Notes: generated by a model not told the origin, from the sequence alone. 64,000 nt of DNA from Oscillospiraceae bacterium MB08-C2-2 (GCA_035621215.1 CP141729.1:1014944-1078943), one strand, 5' to 3'. Counted from the stretch's first letter, positions 15,706 through 25,135 are shown. Program-made: numbers and translations.

Positions 15706-16621
15706 GGATACACCGCACCTCTCCCCCACGCACATTGCGCATGGCGATTTCCCCGCTGCACGCCTGCGTGCGTATCGAACAGCGCTGTGCAAACAGGCAC
15801 CCTGACGGCAGGTTCCCGGCGTATGGCTGAGCACCTGCAATGGGGTGGAACCCATTCTGCGGCAAAGCATCGATAAAAGCTTTGCTGTAGGGATGCCGCA
15901 GAAAGTCCCTGCCGTTTTTGAAATCCTCCGCCGGGGCAAGCTCTACCGTGGTGCCCGCATAAAATACAGCGATTCGATCCGCAACAGACAGCGCCAGATC
16001 GATATCGTGGGTAATCAGCAGAACAGCGGCGCCATTGTCGGCAAATTCTCTAAAATGCCGCAGGGTCTCTATGGCCAGCTCTACACTCAAGCCGGGCGTA
16101 GGCTCATCGGCCACAATCAGCTTAGGCTGCATGGTAACAGCGGTGGAAACCAATACCCGGCGGGCCATACCGCCGGATAGCTGAAAGGGATACAGCCGCT
16201 CCACACGCTCTTCCAGCTCATAGCGCCGAAACGCTGCTTTTTGAGCCTGCTCGCTGCTGTTCACTCCCACCACCTGCTTGCCCACACGCATGAGGGGGTC
16301 AAGGTAATCAACCGATTGGGGAATCAGCGCAATTTCGGTACCCCGCAGCTTCTTTTGAAGGGCAGGGGTTAAATTTTTACCCTCATATCGAATAGATCCT
16401 TCTGTGGAGGCATTCCTTGGTAAAATCCCCAGAACGGCGTGTGCAAGAAGGCTTTTGCCGGAACCGCTGGAACCGACAACGGCCACGATTTCCCCTCTGC
16501 GCACATTGAGGCTCAGGGACTGTATAACATCCAGCCTTGTTTTGCGCAGACCCTTGCGGTACATACTAAAGGATACCTTTAAATCCTTGACTTCTAAGAG
16601 CGGAGCTTCTTGGTCTTTCAT
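15695..16621 (-). CDS. ABC transporter ATPase, nickel/peptide type (DppD/NikD-like)
   Basis: 308 residues: Walker A GSSGSGKSLLAHAVLG, Q-loop IPQSVDYLDP, signature LSGGMARR, Walker B LIVADEPTPGL and switch THDID. The C-terminal part has the oligopeptide-type Cys-containing tail (SGCLFAQRCSIRTQACSGE) seen in DppD. ATG 16621 is chosen over GTG 16630 since AGGAGG is 10 bases ahead of the former and too close to the latter. It forms a heterodimer with the following ATPase. Confidence 0.85.
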   Translation of the reverse strand: MKDQEAPLLEVKDLKVSFSMYRKGLRKTRLDVIQSLSLNVRRGEIVAVVGSSGSGKSLLAHAVLGILPRNASTEGSIRYEGKNLTPALQKKLRGTEIALIPQSVDYLDPLMRVGKQVVGVNSSEQAQKAAFRRYELEERVERLYPFQLSGGMARRVLVSTAVTMQPKLIVADEPTPGLSVELAIETLRHFREFADNGAAVLLITHDIDLALSVADRIAVFYAGTTVELAPAEDFKNGRDFLRHPYSKAFIDALPQNGFHPIAGAQPYAGNLPSGCLFAQRCSIRTQACSGEIAMRNVRGGEVRCIHAT

Positions 16622-16636
16622 CAGCAGCACTCCCTC

Positions 16637-17491
16637 CTATTCATTTCCGCTGGCCGGGTTCAGCAGCTTCTTCAAATTGTCTCCAATGACATAAAACAGC
16701 AGAACAGCAGCAATAAGCATCAGCCCCGGAAACAGGGCAAGCCACCATTTGCCTGTGGCAATATGCTTCATGGCCTCGGATAAGATCACGCCAATAGCCG
16801 GTGTTTCCGCAGGCAGACCGAAGCCCAGAAAGGTAATGGCTGATTCGTGCATAATGGCGTGTGGAAACAGCAAAATCAGCCCAACGGTGTATACAGGGAT
16901 CACATGGGGCAAAAGATGCTCTTTGGCAACCTGAAAATTCGTTTTGCCCATTTTATAGGCCGCCTGTACATATTGGGAGGAGCGTATCTGCAAGACCTCC
17001 GCCCGCACAAGCCTTGTAAGCTCCGGCCAATGGGTCAGGGCAACGCTGAACAGTACTCCCCGTTCCCCTTTCCCCATCAGCACCGATATAAGAATCAGCA
17101 GCACCAAATGTGGGAGACCCATGCAGCAATCCACACACATTAAAACAAACTTATCGTATTTTCCGCCAATAACAGCGGAGCTGATTCCAAACACAAGGCC
17201 GATCACCGAACTGACCAGTGAAGCCATCAGCCCAATGATAAGGCTGTTTGAAAGGCCTTTAACACATCGGTAGAACATATCTCTTCCCATAAAGTCAGTC
17301 CCAAACAAATGCTCCCAGCTTGGCGGCAAAAATTTATCGGCATAGCGGATCGCATAGCTGCTTTCCGGCATGTTTACGCCCCAAAGGAATACGCCGATCA
17401 GATACACAGCGGCTACAGCAACATAAATTAAAACCTTTACTCTGGTGTTGAAGGGAGAAACGCCCAGTTTTTGCCCAGTGGAATTAAACAT
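16637..17491 (-). CDS. ABC transporter permease, DppC/NikC-like
   Basis: 284 residues with about six membrane segments. HLFGTDFMGRDMFYRCVKGL is the N-terminal hallmark of DppC-type permeases. The coupling motif (EAA loop) appears as YVQAAYKMGKTNFQVAKEHLLPHVIP. It pairs with the DppB-like permease whose gene overlaps it by 8 bases to form the membrane channel. Confidence 0.9.
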   Translation of the reverse strand: MFNSTGQKLGVSPFNTRVKVLIYVAVAAVYLIGVFLWGVNMPESSYAIRYADKFLPPSWEHLFGTDFMGRDMFYRCVKGLSNSLIIGLMASLVSSVIGLVFGISSAVIGGKYDKFVLMCVDCCMGLPHLVLLILISVLMGKGERGVLFSVALTHWPELTRLVRAEVLQIRSSQYVQAAYKMGKTNFQVAKEHLLPHVIPVYTVGLILLFPHAIMHESAITFLGFGLPAETPAIGVILSEAMKHIATGKWWLALFPGLMLIAAVLLFYVIGDNLKKLLNPASGNE

Positions 17492-18467
17492 GCGCTTCCC
17501 CCTTTCTCAATCTGGGGTCCACAATGCCATACAAAAGGTTGGCGATCAGGTTCCCGGAAAACACAAACAGAGCGCTGATCAAGGTGATTCCCAGTAGTAG
17601 CGGTACATCCCCTTTCATTGCGGCAGCCGTTGTGGCTGTTCCGATGCCGGGGTAAGAAAACACTGTCTCGGCAAGAGCCATTCCGCCAAAAAGCTCGCTA
17701 AAGGATGCGAATTGCAGTGTAACAGCAGGCAGAGCCGTGTTGCGAAGCAAATGCCGGCTCACCAACTGCCGTGTATTCTCACCTCGTGCCACAGCAAAAA
17801 GGATGTAATCGCTGCTGAGGATTTCGGTTACCTTTTGCCTTGTATACAGGGTGATTTTGCCGATGCTGACAATGGTGAGGGTGAAAACCGGCAAAATTAG
17901 ATGATGCATACGGTCGGCCAGTGTAACCTCTGCGGCCAGCTTGCCTGCAGGTATAGCCATCCCAAAGGGGAACCATCCCATCTGCACCGCAAAAAAGCTG
18001 ATCACCAACAGCCCCAGCCAATAGGTGGGCGCAGATTGCAGCACAATACAAAATAGCCGGATGGCTTTGTCAAAAAGCCCATCCTTTCGCACACCGGCCA
18101 AGATACCGGCCCCATAGCCCAAAAGGCCCGAGAAAGTCCATGCAAGCAGCATCAGAACCACTGAATAAGAAAACCGATCTCGGATTACATCGATGACCGG
18201 GCGCTTATAGGTTATGGACATGCCAAAATCGCCACGCAGGATGTTCTTGACCCAGCTGAAATAACGCTGAGGCAACGAGTCGTTTAATCCCCAATGCTCG
18301 GCAATTTCATCCCGAGCCTCCTGCGATAGGGTTGATTCGGTTCCCACATAGGCTGTCAATGGATCAATGGGCGCTTTCACGATCAGCGTAAACGACAGAA
18401 TACTGACAAGGAATAAAAGCAGCAGCATCCTGCCGAAAATCCCCGCGGCCTTTCTTGTGGTAGTCAT
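17484..18467 (-). CDS. ABC transporter permease, DppB/NikB-like
   Basis: 327 residues, six membrane segments. The conserved stretch DPLTAYVGTESTLSQEARDEIAEHWGLNDSLPQRYFSWVKNIL and FGMSITYKRPV are typical of DppB-type subunits. The coupling loop is VARGENTRQLVSRHLLRNTALP. The start at 18467 follows AAAGGAGCTTTCAAT. It lies 42 bases after the binding-protein gene. Confidence 0.9.
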   Translation of the reverse strand: MTTTRKAAGIFGRMLLLLFLVSILSFTLIVKAPIDPLTAYVGTESTLSQEARDEIAEHWGLNDSLPQRYFSWVKNILRGDFGMSITYKRPVIDVIRDRFSYSVVLMLLAWTFSGLLGYGAGILAGVRKDGLFDKAIRLFCIVLQSAPTYWLGLLVISFFAVQMGWFPFGMAIPAGKLAAEVTLADRMHHLILPVFTLTIVSIGKITLYTRQKVTEILSSDYILFAVARGENTRQLVSRHLLRNTALPAVTLQFASFSELFGGMALAETVFSYPGIGTATTAAAMKGDVPLLLGITLISALFVFSGNLIANLLYGIVDPRLRKGEAHV

Positions 18468-18509
18468 ATTGAAAGCTCCTTTGTAATCAGTGCTGTGGGC
18501 CTGGCTCCA

Positions 18510-20129
18510 TTATTTTAAGGTCCAATCCTTCATATTGCAGATAATGGGGGAGCCATGGCCGTGGGGATGAGGAATCTGTGTATCTTCAGAAAGTTCCAGC
18601 CGGTCGCTGACAAAATAGCAGTGCTCAATGTTCACAATATAGAGATAGGGGTAATCCTCCTTCGCAACAGCCTGCACCTGCTTCCAATCAGCGATTGCGG
18701 CTTCCTGTGTCACTTCGGAGAGTGCCTGATCAATCAGCTTATCCACTTCGGGGTTGGAATAAGCCACAACGTTGTTATAGCCACCGGAAAAAGCGAAATC
18801 GGAATGAAAGAGTGAGGCAATAACCGTGGGGCTATACTGACCCCAGCCCCATACCACGCCGGAGGTATTCATGTTGGCGGAGATATCGTCCCAGTTGGAG
18901 GAGTGGGGATTGATCTTGATACCAAGCTCAGCGGCATTCTCTGCCAGTGCGGCGGCAAGGACATAGCGATCCTCAGCGGCATAAACATCAAACTCACAGA
19001 CAACGCCATCTTTTTCACGGAAGCCATCGCCGTCTGAGTCCACCCAGCCTGCACTCTCCAACAGTGCTCTCGCTTCATCCTTGCGGTTATCCTCGTAGGA
19101 ATCCCCGTTTGCCCAGATCAGGTTGGAGGTAAAACCTACAGCCGGCTTGCCAATGCCGTTAAAAGCGTTCTGTATAATGGTCTTGCGGTCAATTCCGATG
19201 GCCAGAGCCTGACGAACATTTTTATCGGAGGTCACGTTGTTGCCAACCTTCATACCTTCGTGTTCCTGCTCCGGGAGAACAGGCAGGCTGATTTGCCGGA
19301 TATCCATGGTTTCCATAGGGAACATCGTCATCCCCTCAACGGTTTCTGCGGCATAATTGGGGCTGACCATCACAATATCCAGCTGGCCCGAACGGGCGGC
19401 AGAAAGAGCGGCATCGTTATCCATATAAACCAGTGTTACACGGTCGATCGAAGGTGCGCCTTCGTAGTAATATTGGTTGGGCTCCACAATAATCTGCTGG
19501 TTGGCATCGTATTGTGCAACCTTCCAAGGGCCTGTTCCGATGGGGCTGTGCTCAAAGCTCTCACTGTTATAGGAATCGCTAGGGACAATGCCCAGCATAG
19601 AGGTTGTATCCAGAAAAGGCGAATAGGGCTCTGAAAGGGTGAACTCAACGGTATATTCATCCAACGCTTTAACGGATGCCAGCTTGGTGAGATCGACATT
19701 TTCATTTTCTGCCTGATTGGCCTTGACGGTTTCATAGGTAAAAACAACATCCTCGGCAGTCATATCCGAGCCATCGCTGAACTTTACGCCTTCACGGAGC
19801 TTAAAGGTGTATGTAAGCGCATTTTCGCTGACCCCCCACTCGGTGGCCATATCCCCCACATACTCGGACGCGGGGTTCACTTTGAGCAGTGCGGCATTGG
19901 TGAAAGGGTAGCCGTAGCTCATGGCACCTTTTACAGGGTTAAGGCTGCTATCGAATATGGTTGTTCCAACATAGGCCACAATGGAATCGGGGTTTTCTGC
20001 GGAAGCTGACCCGGACGAAGTGACCTGCGAAGCGGCAGCTGATGATGAGGCGCTTCCGCCCCCTGCGCAGCCTGCCAAACTCATTAGTGCAATGGATATA
20101 GTCAAAAGCATTGCTGTGAATTTTCTCAT
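18510..20129 (-). CDS. Family 5 solute-binding lipoprotein (nickel/peptide type)
   Basis: 539 residues with a lipobox signal peptide (ALMSLAGCAGGG) followed by a Ser/Ala-rich linker. The family 5 signature is visible (YTFKLREGVKFSDGSDMTAEDVVFTYE). The C-terminus holds an unusual IPHPHGHGSPIICNMKDW with three His in a short run, which could bind a metal ion. It delivers the ligand to the permease pair encoded downstream. The choice between peptide, nickel or metallophore cannot be made from sequence. The start at 20129 is set by GGAGGTTAAT; the frame upstream to 20234 is not coding. Confidence 0.85.
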   Translation of the reverse strand: MRKFTAMLLTISIALMSLAGCAGGGSASSSAAASQVTSSGSASAENPDSIVAYVGTTIFDSSLNPVKGAMSYGYPFTNAALLKVNPASEYVGDMATEWGVSENALTYTFKLREGVKFSDGSDMTAEDVVFTYETVKANQAENENVDLTKLASVKALDEYTVEFTLSEPYSPFLDTTSMLGIVPSDSYNSESFEHSPIGTGPWKVAQYDANQQIIVEPNQYYYEGAPSIDRVTLVYMDNDAALSAARSGQLDIVMVSPNYAAETVEGMTMFPMETMDIRQISLPVLPEQEHEGMKVGNNVTSDKNVRQALAIGIDRKTIIQNAFNGIGKPAVGFTSNLIWANGDSYEDNRKDEARALLESAGWVDSDGDGFREKDGVVCEFDVYAAEDRYVLAAALAENAAELGIKINPHSSNWDDISANMNTSGVVWGWGQYSPTVIASLFHSDFAFSGGYNNVVAYSNPEVDKLIDQALSEVTQEAAIADWKQVQAVAKEDYPYLYIVNIEHCYFVSDRLELSEDTQIPHPHGHGSPIICNMKDWTLK

Positions 20130-20174
20130 ATTAACCTCCAAAACAAATTGTTTATTGCTGCTTTTTGGTTTGGC

Positions 20175-20217
20175 GGTCTTTTTTGTGAAACAAGGCATAG
20201 CATCAACAAAAAAGACC
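20175..20217. promoter_or_regulatory. Inverted repeat in the leader of the ABC operon
   Basis: A 12-bp inverted repeat (GGTCTTTTTTGT at 20175-20186, ACAAAAAAGACC at 20206-20217) lies 46-88 bases upstream of the binding-protein start. It could be an operator or an RNA hairpin. No known metal riboswitch was recognised. Confidence 0.45.
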
Positions 20218-20401
20218 ACAAAAAATCTTATCAATGCCTTCTGACATTGAAAAGACCTTCATGGCCTCTGTTTAAATATTTCAGGTTGTTCTCATGTGGC
20301 AGTCAAATCGCAGGTGCCTTCGTGGCAACTAAAATCCTATAAAATTATAAAGGATATGTCCGAAATTGTCAACATCTTTATATGCCAAGAGGTTCTTTCT
20401 C

Positions 20402-20857
20402 TTACTGTTGGGCAGTGGGGTCGAGCCGAATATCCAAGCAGACATCCCCCGCAGAGGTTGCAAGACAGCAAGCTGTCTGCAAGGCATAGGTTTTGTTTTC
20501 ATCAGCTGTGCGGATAACCGGCGGTAAAATATCGCATTTCAGGTCACCATCCGCCAGAATTGTTAATACGTTGCCGCTGATGATGTTGGAGATTTCTGAA
20601 ATCGCCGAGGTAACAAACTCATCAACGGAATCCAGCTCCATACCGCTCATAATTTTCACCATATTGAGAGAGGTTTCGGCGGGAAAACAATACACCACCT
20701 CACCGGCCAGATCACCGATAACCCCGATGGAAATATTCATGGTATTATCACCGGTAAAGCCCTCGGAGGAACGCTCCTCCACATCCGAAAGATCCAGCAT
20801 CAGCTCAAATACACTGCGGGTTGCCTCCAAAAAGGGTGTGTAAAGATCAGTGTTCAT
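20402..20857 (-). CDS. cheX: CheX-type chemotaxis phosphatase
   Basis: 151 residues. The CheC/CheX/FliY phosphatase motif E-x2-N-x3-GN appears as SEISNIISGN near residue 90, and MNISIGVIGDLAGEVVYCF is the usual preceding strand pair. CheX dephosphorylates CheY-P as a dimer. Only one such motif is present, as in CheX. The gene overlaps the hemerythrin gene upstream by 11 bases. No other chemotaxis genes are in the window, so the phosphoprotein partner is unknown. Confidence 0.8.
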   Translation of the reverse strand: MNTDLYTPFLEATRSVFELMLDLSDVEERSSEGFTGDNTMNISIGVIGDLAGEVVYCFPAETSLNMVKIMSGMELDSVDEFVTSAISEISNIISGNVLTILADGDLKCDILPPVIRTADENKTYALQTACCLATSAGDVCLDIRLDPTAQQ

Positions 20858-21275
20858 TGCCTGCTACCCCCTTTTCAATGGCATAGGCGGCAATGCGCTG
20901 ATCTTCTGAGGCAACATGGTTGATCAGCCAGGCCAGCAGCTTGCCTGCAAACTGTTGCATCAGCTGTTCATCAAAGCCAAGGCGCTCGTATTCTTCTGAA
21001 ATCTTCACAACATAGCTGACCATATCGGCGTGTATTTTTCTGTGCTCTTCATACCCCGGATACCCAATTTTACGCTGGTATTCTTCTTCATCCTGAAAGT
21101 GCTCCACAACATAGTTTTTCATGAAATCCAATGTTTCGTTGACCTTGGTGACCTTATTTTCCCATGAGGCGGAAGAACGAAGTGTCTGAATAAATGCCTC
21201 AACACGGGCAAACAGCTCCTTGTGCTGTTCATCCACCAGCTGCACGCCCAGCTCATATTTGCCTTTCCACAACAT
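20847..21275 (-). CDS. Bacteriohemerythrin
   Basis: 142 residues. Di-iron ligands are in the expected places: DEQHKELF, VVEHFQDEEEYQ (His and Glu), EEHRKIHADM and LAWLINHVASEDQ. Bacteriohemerythrins bind oxygen reversibly and in anaerobes may buffer or sense it. The start at 21275 (MLWKGKYELGVQLVDEQH) matches the family start; the open frame further up is not conserved. Co-translation with CheX suggests a link between oxygen sensing and motility control; this is inference. Confidence 0.88.
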   Translation of the reverse strand: MLWKGKYELGVQLVDEQHKELFARVEAFIQTLRSSASWENKVTKVNETLDFMKNYVVEHFQDEEEYQRKIGYPGYEEHRKIHADMVSYVVKISEEYERLGFDEQLMQQFAGKLLAWLINHVASEDQRIAAYAIEKGVAGNEH

Positions 21276-21631
21276 TGTGCTTCTGTCCCTTCCCTGTAAA
21301 CTCAGCACCACATATAGCGGCATACGACAGAAACATCGTATGCACCAAACAGTGAACCGGTTTGGTACGCATTCTACTATAAGCGATTAGCCGGAATTTG
21401 GGGCCAGCTTCTCTGCACAGTAACAAGGGAGTTTGTTTATCACAGAAAAGATAGCTTTGTATTACTAATTTTACAGCAAAATTCGGCCAAGGTAAATACC
21501 TGTTTGCAATAATATCTAGTAAATACCTGTACTTCGTATATTTTTACAGACATTGACTTCTAAAGGTGGGCATTATAAACTATACACAATCCAACCGTTC
21601 GGACTATCCAGCAAAAGGGGAATATACTTAC
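21276..21631. promoter_or_regulatory. Divergent intergenic region with dyads and a direct repeat
   Basis: No gene. GCATACGA/TCGTATGC (21320-21327, 21336-21343) and ACCAAAC/GTTTGGT (21344-21350, 21360-21366) are dyads near the hemerythrin promoter side. GTAAATACCTGT occurs twice (21492-21503 and 21519-21530), 27 bases apart, on the side of the LUD-domain gene, and may bind a regulator. Confidence 0.45.
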
Positions 21632-22249
21632 ATGGATGAAAAAATAGAAAAAGCAATCCGCCAGCTGCAAATCAACAACATGGGTGGCTATTATGCAGAA
21701 AATACTGAGGAATTGTTTGCTCTGCTCTCCACTCTGCTGGTCAAGGGTGAGAAGATCGGCTGCGGTGATTCGCTTACATTGGAGCAAACCGGTGTTTTTG
21801 AATACATCCGAAAGAGCGATTTCATCTTTTACGATAAGCATCAGCCCGGTTTAACCTCAGAGAAAAAACGTGAAATCTATCTGAACAATTTTGATGCAGA
21901 CACCTTTTTGACTGGCACAAACGCTGTCACTGCGGATGGCCAGCTATTCAACATTGACGGGAACGGCAGCCGTGTCGCCCCCATGCTTTACGGGCCCAAG
22001 CAGGTCATTGTGGTTGTGGGGGTCAACAAGCTGGTTAACACGGTGGAGGACGCCATTGGGCGAGCCCGGCAGGTCGCGGCCCCATTGGATGCAAAACGGC
22101 TTGGTAAGAACACCCCCTGTGTAAAACTGGGTAAATGTATCAATTGCAGGCATGAACAGCGAATCTGCAACGACTTTGTTTTGATTGCCAGACAGTTTGT
22201 CAAAGAGAGAATCAAGGTCATCTTTGTGAACGGGGATTACGGTTATTGA
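21632..22249 (+). CDS. LUD-domain protein
   Basis: 205 residues: ATG at 21632 with AAAGGGGA ahead; the longer frame from 21566 lacks a site. The LUD fold is indicated by KIGCGDSLTLEQTGVFEYI, FLTGTNAVTADGQLFNIDGNGSRVAPMLYGPKQVI and a C-terminal Cys cluster (CVKLGKCINCRHEQRIC). Relatives are found in lactate utilisation proteins, but single-domain versions like this are widespread in Clostridia with unknown function. It stands alone. Confidence 0.8.
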   Translation: MDEKIEKAIRQLQINNMGGYYAENTEELFALLSTLLVKGEKIGCGDSLTLEQTGVFEYIRKSDFIFYDKHQPGLTSEKKREIYLNNFDADTFLTGTNAVTADGQLFNIDGNGSRVAPMLYGPKQVIVVVGVNKLVNTVEDAIGRARQVAAPLDAKRLGKNTPCVKLGKCINCRHEQRICNDFVLIARQFVKERIKVIFVNGDYGY

Positions 22250-22394
22250 TTTTCACCGCCAACAAACAATAAGAATGGAGTCACAATTATAAGCCGGATA
22301 ACTCTGCGAGCCTTTTGCGATAAAGATAGAGCAAAAATAATCGAGAGATTTCCTTTTCCATTCCGTATGATTATAGCTGTAAGGAGGTGAAAGT

Positions 22395-23270
22395 ATGGAG
22401 GAACAGCGACTGGCTGTGCAGCGGATGCAGGATTATATCGAGGCGCATCTTTATGAAAGCATTACTTTGGCCGATCTGGCCAAGGCCTCACTTTATTCAC
22501 CGTGGTATTCCTACCGGCTGTTTGCTCAATGGGTGAACCTGACTCCGGCTGACTATATCCGGCGGATCAGGCTTTCCCGCTCGGCTCTCAAGCTGCGTGA
22601 TCAAGCCTGCAAAATTCTGGATGTTGCGCTGGAAATGGGCTTCGGCAGTGTGGATGGTTACCAAAGGGCATTTTTCCGTGAGTTTGGCTGCAACCCACGA
22701 GAATACGCCAAAAGCCCGATTCCCCTCTATCTTTTCACCCCTTTCGGAGTCAAATATCGAGTGAATGGAAAGGAAAACTGTATGGAACACACCAAAACCA
22801 TTTTTGTTCAGGAGATTCACAAGCCCGCCCGCAAGGTGCTCATTAAGCGGGGTGTAAAAGCCGCTGATTACTTTGCTTACTGTGAGGAGGTAGGCTGCGA
22901 CATTTGGGGGCTTCTGGTGAGCATCAAATCCATCAGCGGTGAGCCGGTGAGCATGTGGCTGCCCAAAGCGCATATCAAGCCCGGGACCTCCCAGTATGTT
23001 CAGGGGGCGGAGGTTCCCCTGGATTACAGCGGAATCCTACCGGAGGGGCTGGATACCATTGAGCTGCCCGCCGCACAGTATCTTATGTTTATCAGCGAGC
23101 CCTTTGAAGAGGAAAATTACGGTCAGGCCATTGAGGAAGTGCAGGCAGCCATTGCAAAATACGATCCCACGGCTATCGGTTTCCAGTGGGATGACCAAAA
23201 CCCACGCATTCAGCTGGAACCCATCGGCACCAGAGGCTACCGGGAGCTTGCCGCCATCAAGCCGCTTTAA
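22395..23270 (+). CDS. AraC-family regulator with GyrI-like effector domain
   Basis: 291 residues. Residues 1-105 carry the two AraC HTH motifs (ITLADLAKASLYSPWYSYRLF and LDVALEMGFGSVDGYQRAF, then FGCNPREY). Residues ~135-288 form a GyrI-like domain, which in this architecture binds small hydrophobic ligands. It is expected to activate transcription on ligand binding. Its targets are not evident; neighbours are single genes. The start follows AAGGAGGTGAAAGT. Confidence 0.88.
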   Translation: MEEQRLAVQRMQDYIEAHLYESITLADLAKASLYSPWYSYRLFAQWVNLTPADYIRRIRLSRSALKLRDQACKILDVALEMGFGSVDGYQRAFFREFGCNPREYAKSPIPLYLFTPFGVKYRVNGKENCMEHTKTIFVQEIHKPARKVLIKRGVKAADYFAYCEEVGCDIWGLLVSIKSISGEPVSMWLPKAHIKPGTSQYVQGAEVPLDYSGILPEGLDTIELPAAQYLMFISEPFEEENYGQAIEEVQAAIAKYDPTAIGFQWDDQNPRIQLEPIGTRGYRELAAIKPL

Positions 23271-23341
23271 ATTCCAGCTGTAACAGAATCACAGAAAATG
23301 CCCACACAAATTAACCCTTTAAGGCAGGAGCTTGAGCAATC

Positions 23342-23920
23342 ATGAACCCCATTAAAAGAAACCTTTCAGAAATGACATTGGAGGAGCTTTGGGCGCTTTT
23401 CCCCATCTGCCTCACCCCGCACCAGCCCTGTTGGATGCAGTGGTATGCAGAGGAGCTGCACAGGCTGGAAGCAATCCTCCCCACCGCCGAAATGGTGCGG
23501 ATCAGCCATATCGGCAGCACCGCTGTTAAAACCATATGGGCTAAACCCATTGTGGATATTCTGGTGGAAACGGTATACCAAAGCGATTGGGGCATCATTC
23601 AAAGCAGCCTGCTGAAAAGTGGTTATCTTTGTATGTCGGATGAAAAACAGCGGATTTCCTTTAACAAAGGCTATACCCCCGAAGGCTTCGAAGAGCGGGT
23701 CTATCATTTGCATCTGCGCCGGGCCGGTGACCACGATGAGCTTTATTTCAGGGACTATCTCATGGATCACCCTCAATCGGCCAAGGCTTATGAAGCCCTA
23801 AAGCTTGACCTATGGAAAAGGTTTGAGCACAACCGGGATGCTTACACCCAAAGCAAGACCCAGTTCATTCAGGAGCACACGGCAAAAGCAAAAGAGCTGT
23901 ATAAAAACCGTTACAACTAA
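23342..23920 (+). CDS. GrpB-family nucleotidyltransferase-fold protein
   Basis: 192 residues. The family core is RISHIGSTAVKTIWAKPIVDILVE (nucleotidyltransferase-like GS and D-x-D positions), then FNKGYTPEGFEERVYHLHLR, and FRDYLMDHPQSAKAYEALK near the C-terminus. The biochemical role of GrpB/UPF0157 proteins is poorly defined; some appear as domains with CoaE. It is followed immediately by a terminator. Confidence 0.85.
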   Translation: MNPIKRNLSEMTLEELWALFPICLTPHQPCWMQWYAEELHRLEAILPTAEMVRISHIGSTAVKTIWAKPIVDILVETVYQSDWGIIQSSLLKSGYLCMSDEKQRISFNKGYTPEGFEERVYHLHLRRAGDHDELYFRDYLMDHPQSAKAYEALKLDLWKRFEHNRDAYTQSKTQFIQEHTAKAKELYKNRYN

Positions 23921-23971
23921 AAGCATCGCATCCCCCGCCTAGACCTGTGGGTATGCGATGCTTTGTCTTTT
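23920..23971 (+). terminator. Intrinsic terminator after the GrpB-type gene
   Basis: A 12-bp perfect stem (23920-23931 with 23953-23964) with a loop of about 20 bases is followed by GTCTTTTG. Confidence 0.75.
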
Positions 23972-24161
23972 GTTTCTTGCCCACACAACACACCAGATTG
24001 TATTCCCTTTCATTACGGCCTCCCGCATTTTTGCTGAATACTGATTCTTTTTCACTTATCTGAACCTTCAAAAAAATTTCAAAAAAGGCCTTGTAGTATA
24101 AAAACACACTGATATACTGAATATAACGGCGCCGTAAATAAACAAAATAGGAGCTTTATTT

Positions 24162-24638
24162 ATGGAACAATTTATTGTAAACCCAATCGGAAAAATCTGT
24201 GTGGATGAAAGCGGTATGCGCATTGTGCTGGAAAAGAAATATTGGCCTGCGCTGACCAATCTGGAGGGCTTCGGCTATGTCAATGTTCTCTGGTGGTTCA
24301 GCCACAGCGACAATGCATCTTCCCGGGGCACCTTGACCGAGGCAAGCCCTTATAAGAATTCTCCCGTTGTTTTGGGAACCTTTGCGACCCGCTCCCCGGA
24401 GCGGCCCAATCCAATCGGGCTCACCTGTTCTTATGTAACCTATCTGGATCATGAAAGTGGAACAATCGGTTTGGCTTTTACCGATGCAGAGGATGGGACA
24501 CCGGTTTTGGATATAAAGCCTTATACCCCCAGCCTTGACAGAGTGGAAGACCCCATTGTTCCCGATTGGTGTGCCAGCTGGCCCGCAAATGTTGAAACCT
24601 CCGGTGATTTTGATTGGAGCGGTGTTTTCAACTTCTAG
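24162..24638 (+). CDS. trmO: TrmO/TsaA-type tRNA methyltransferase
   Basis: 158 residues. The hallmark FATRSPERPNPIGL near residue 75 and downstream LDIKPYTPSLD identify the TsaA/TrmO beta-barrel family. In E. coli TrmO methylates N6 of t6A37 in tRNA-Thr using S-adenosylmethionine. This protein lacks the long C-terminal extension of E. coli TrmO, as do many Firmicute members, so some substrate difference is possible. The start follows AGGAGCTTTATTT. Confidence 0.8.
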   Translation: MEQFIVNPIGKICVDESGMRIVLEKKYWPALTNLEGFGYVNVLWWFSHSDNASSRGTLTEASPYKNSPVVLGTFATRSPERPNPIGLTCSYVTYLDHESGTIGLAFTDAEDGTPVLDIKPYTPSLDRVEDPIVPDWCASWPANVETSGDFDWSGVFNF

Positions 24639-24729
24639 CATAACTTTAAAGTTTGTTTCCCCTAATTGAGGGGCACCAGCGTTGACGGACAAAGCCTAAA
24701 AAGCCCTAACGCAGAATATTTAAAATTTG

Positions 24730-24772
24730 CGCAGCCTGACATCGATTTCCCCGCGGTGTCAGGTGCGTTTTT
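24730..24772 (+). terminator. Intrinsic terminator
   Basis: The stem pairs 24730-24741 with 24757-24767 (CGCA-GCCTGACA / TGTCAGG-TGCG) and is followed by TTTTTGTTTG. It probably ends the trmO transcript. Confidence 0.7.
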
Positions 24773-25031
24773 GTTTGTAAAAGGACTTGGAGTTATGGCT
24801 GCAAAGGCGCTTAATTTTGAGGCTTGAATTCATCTGCACACAGCTCTCTGAGGAGGAAATCACCCTGTGTGAAGCAGCAGAGTATCTGGAGAGCATACCT
24901 TACCATTTAGAAATCTCACCTTTTAGTTTCCTTTTGTTTCTGTGCCCAATAGTGTATTTCCGGTGGCTACAGTGGGTATATTTATCTAAAAGAAACGCTT
25001 ATATCAGGCCCTTTTATGGAACTTATCTCGC
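24773..25031. other. Gene-free stretch
   Basis: Short open frames here lack start sites and family features. No riboswitch was recognised. Confidence 0.3.
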
Positions 25032-25060
25032 TTGACTTGCGGAGAGACACGCTATATAAT
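25032..25060 (+). promoter_or_regulatory. Sigma-A-type promoter of the ECF transporter gene
   Basis: TTGACT (25032-25037), 17-base spacer, TATAAT (25055-25060). The transcript would have a ~70-base leader containing the small hairpin CTGAGC-GGCT-GCTCAG (25076-25091). Confidence 0.7.
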
Positions 25061-25135
25061 TTATACAACGGCTTGCTGAGCGGCTGCTCAGGTATTTCTC
25101 GGCCGGGATTTTGGATATATTACAGGAGGATTAAA

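Noticed and set aside
24773-25135. Riboswitch ahead of the ECF transporter gene
   Set aside because: Only a small hairpin is visible; no known aptamer signature could be matched.
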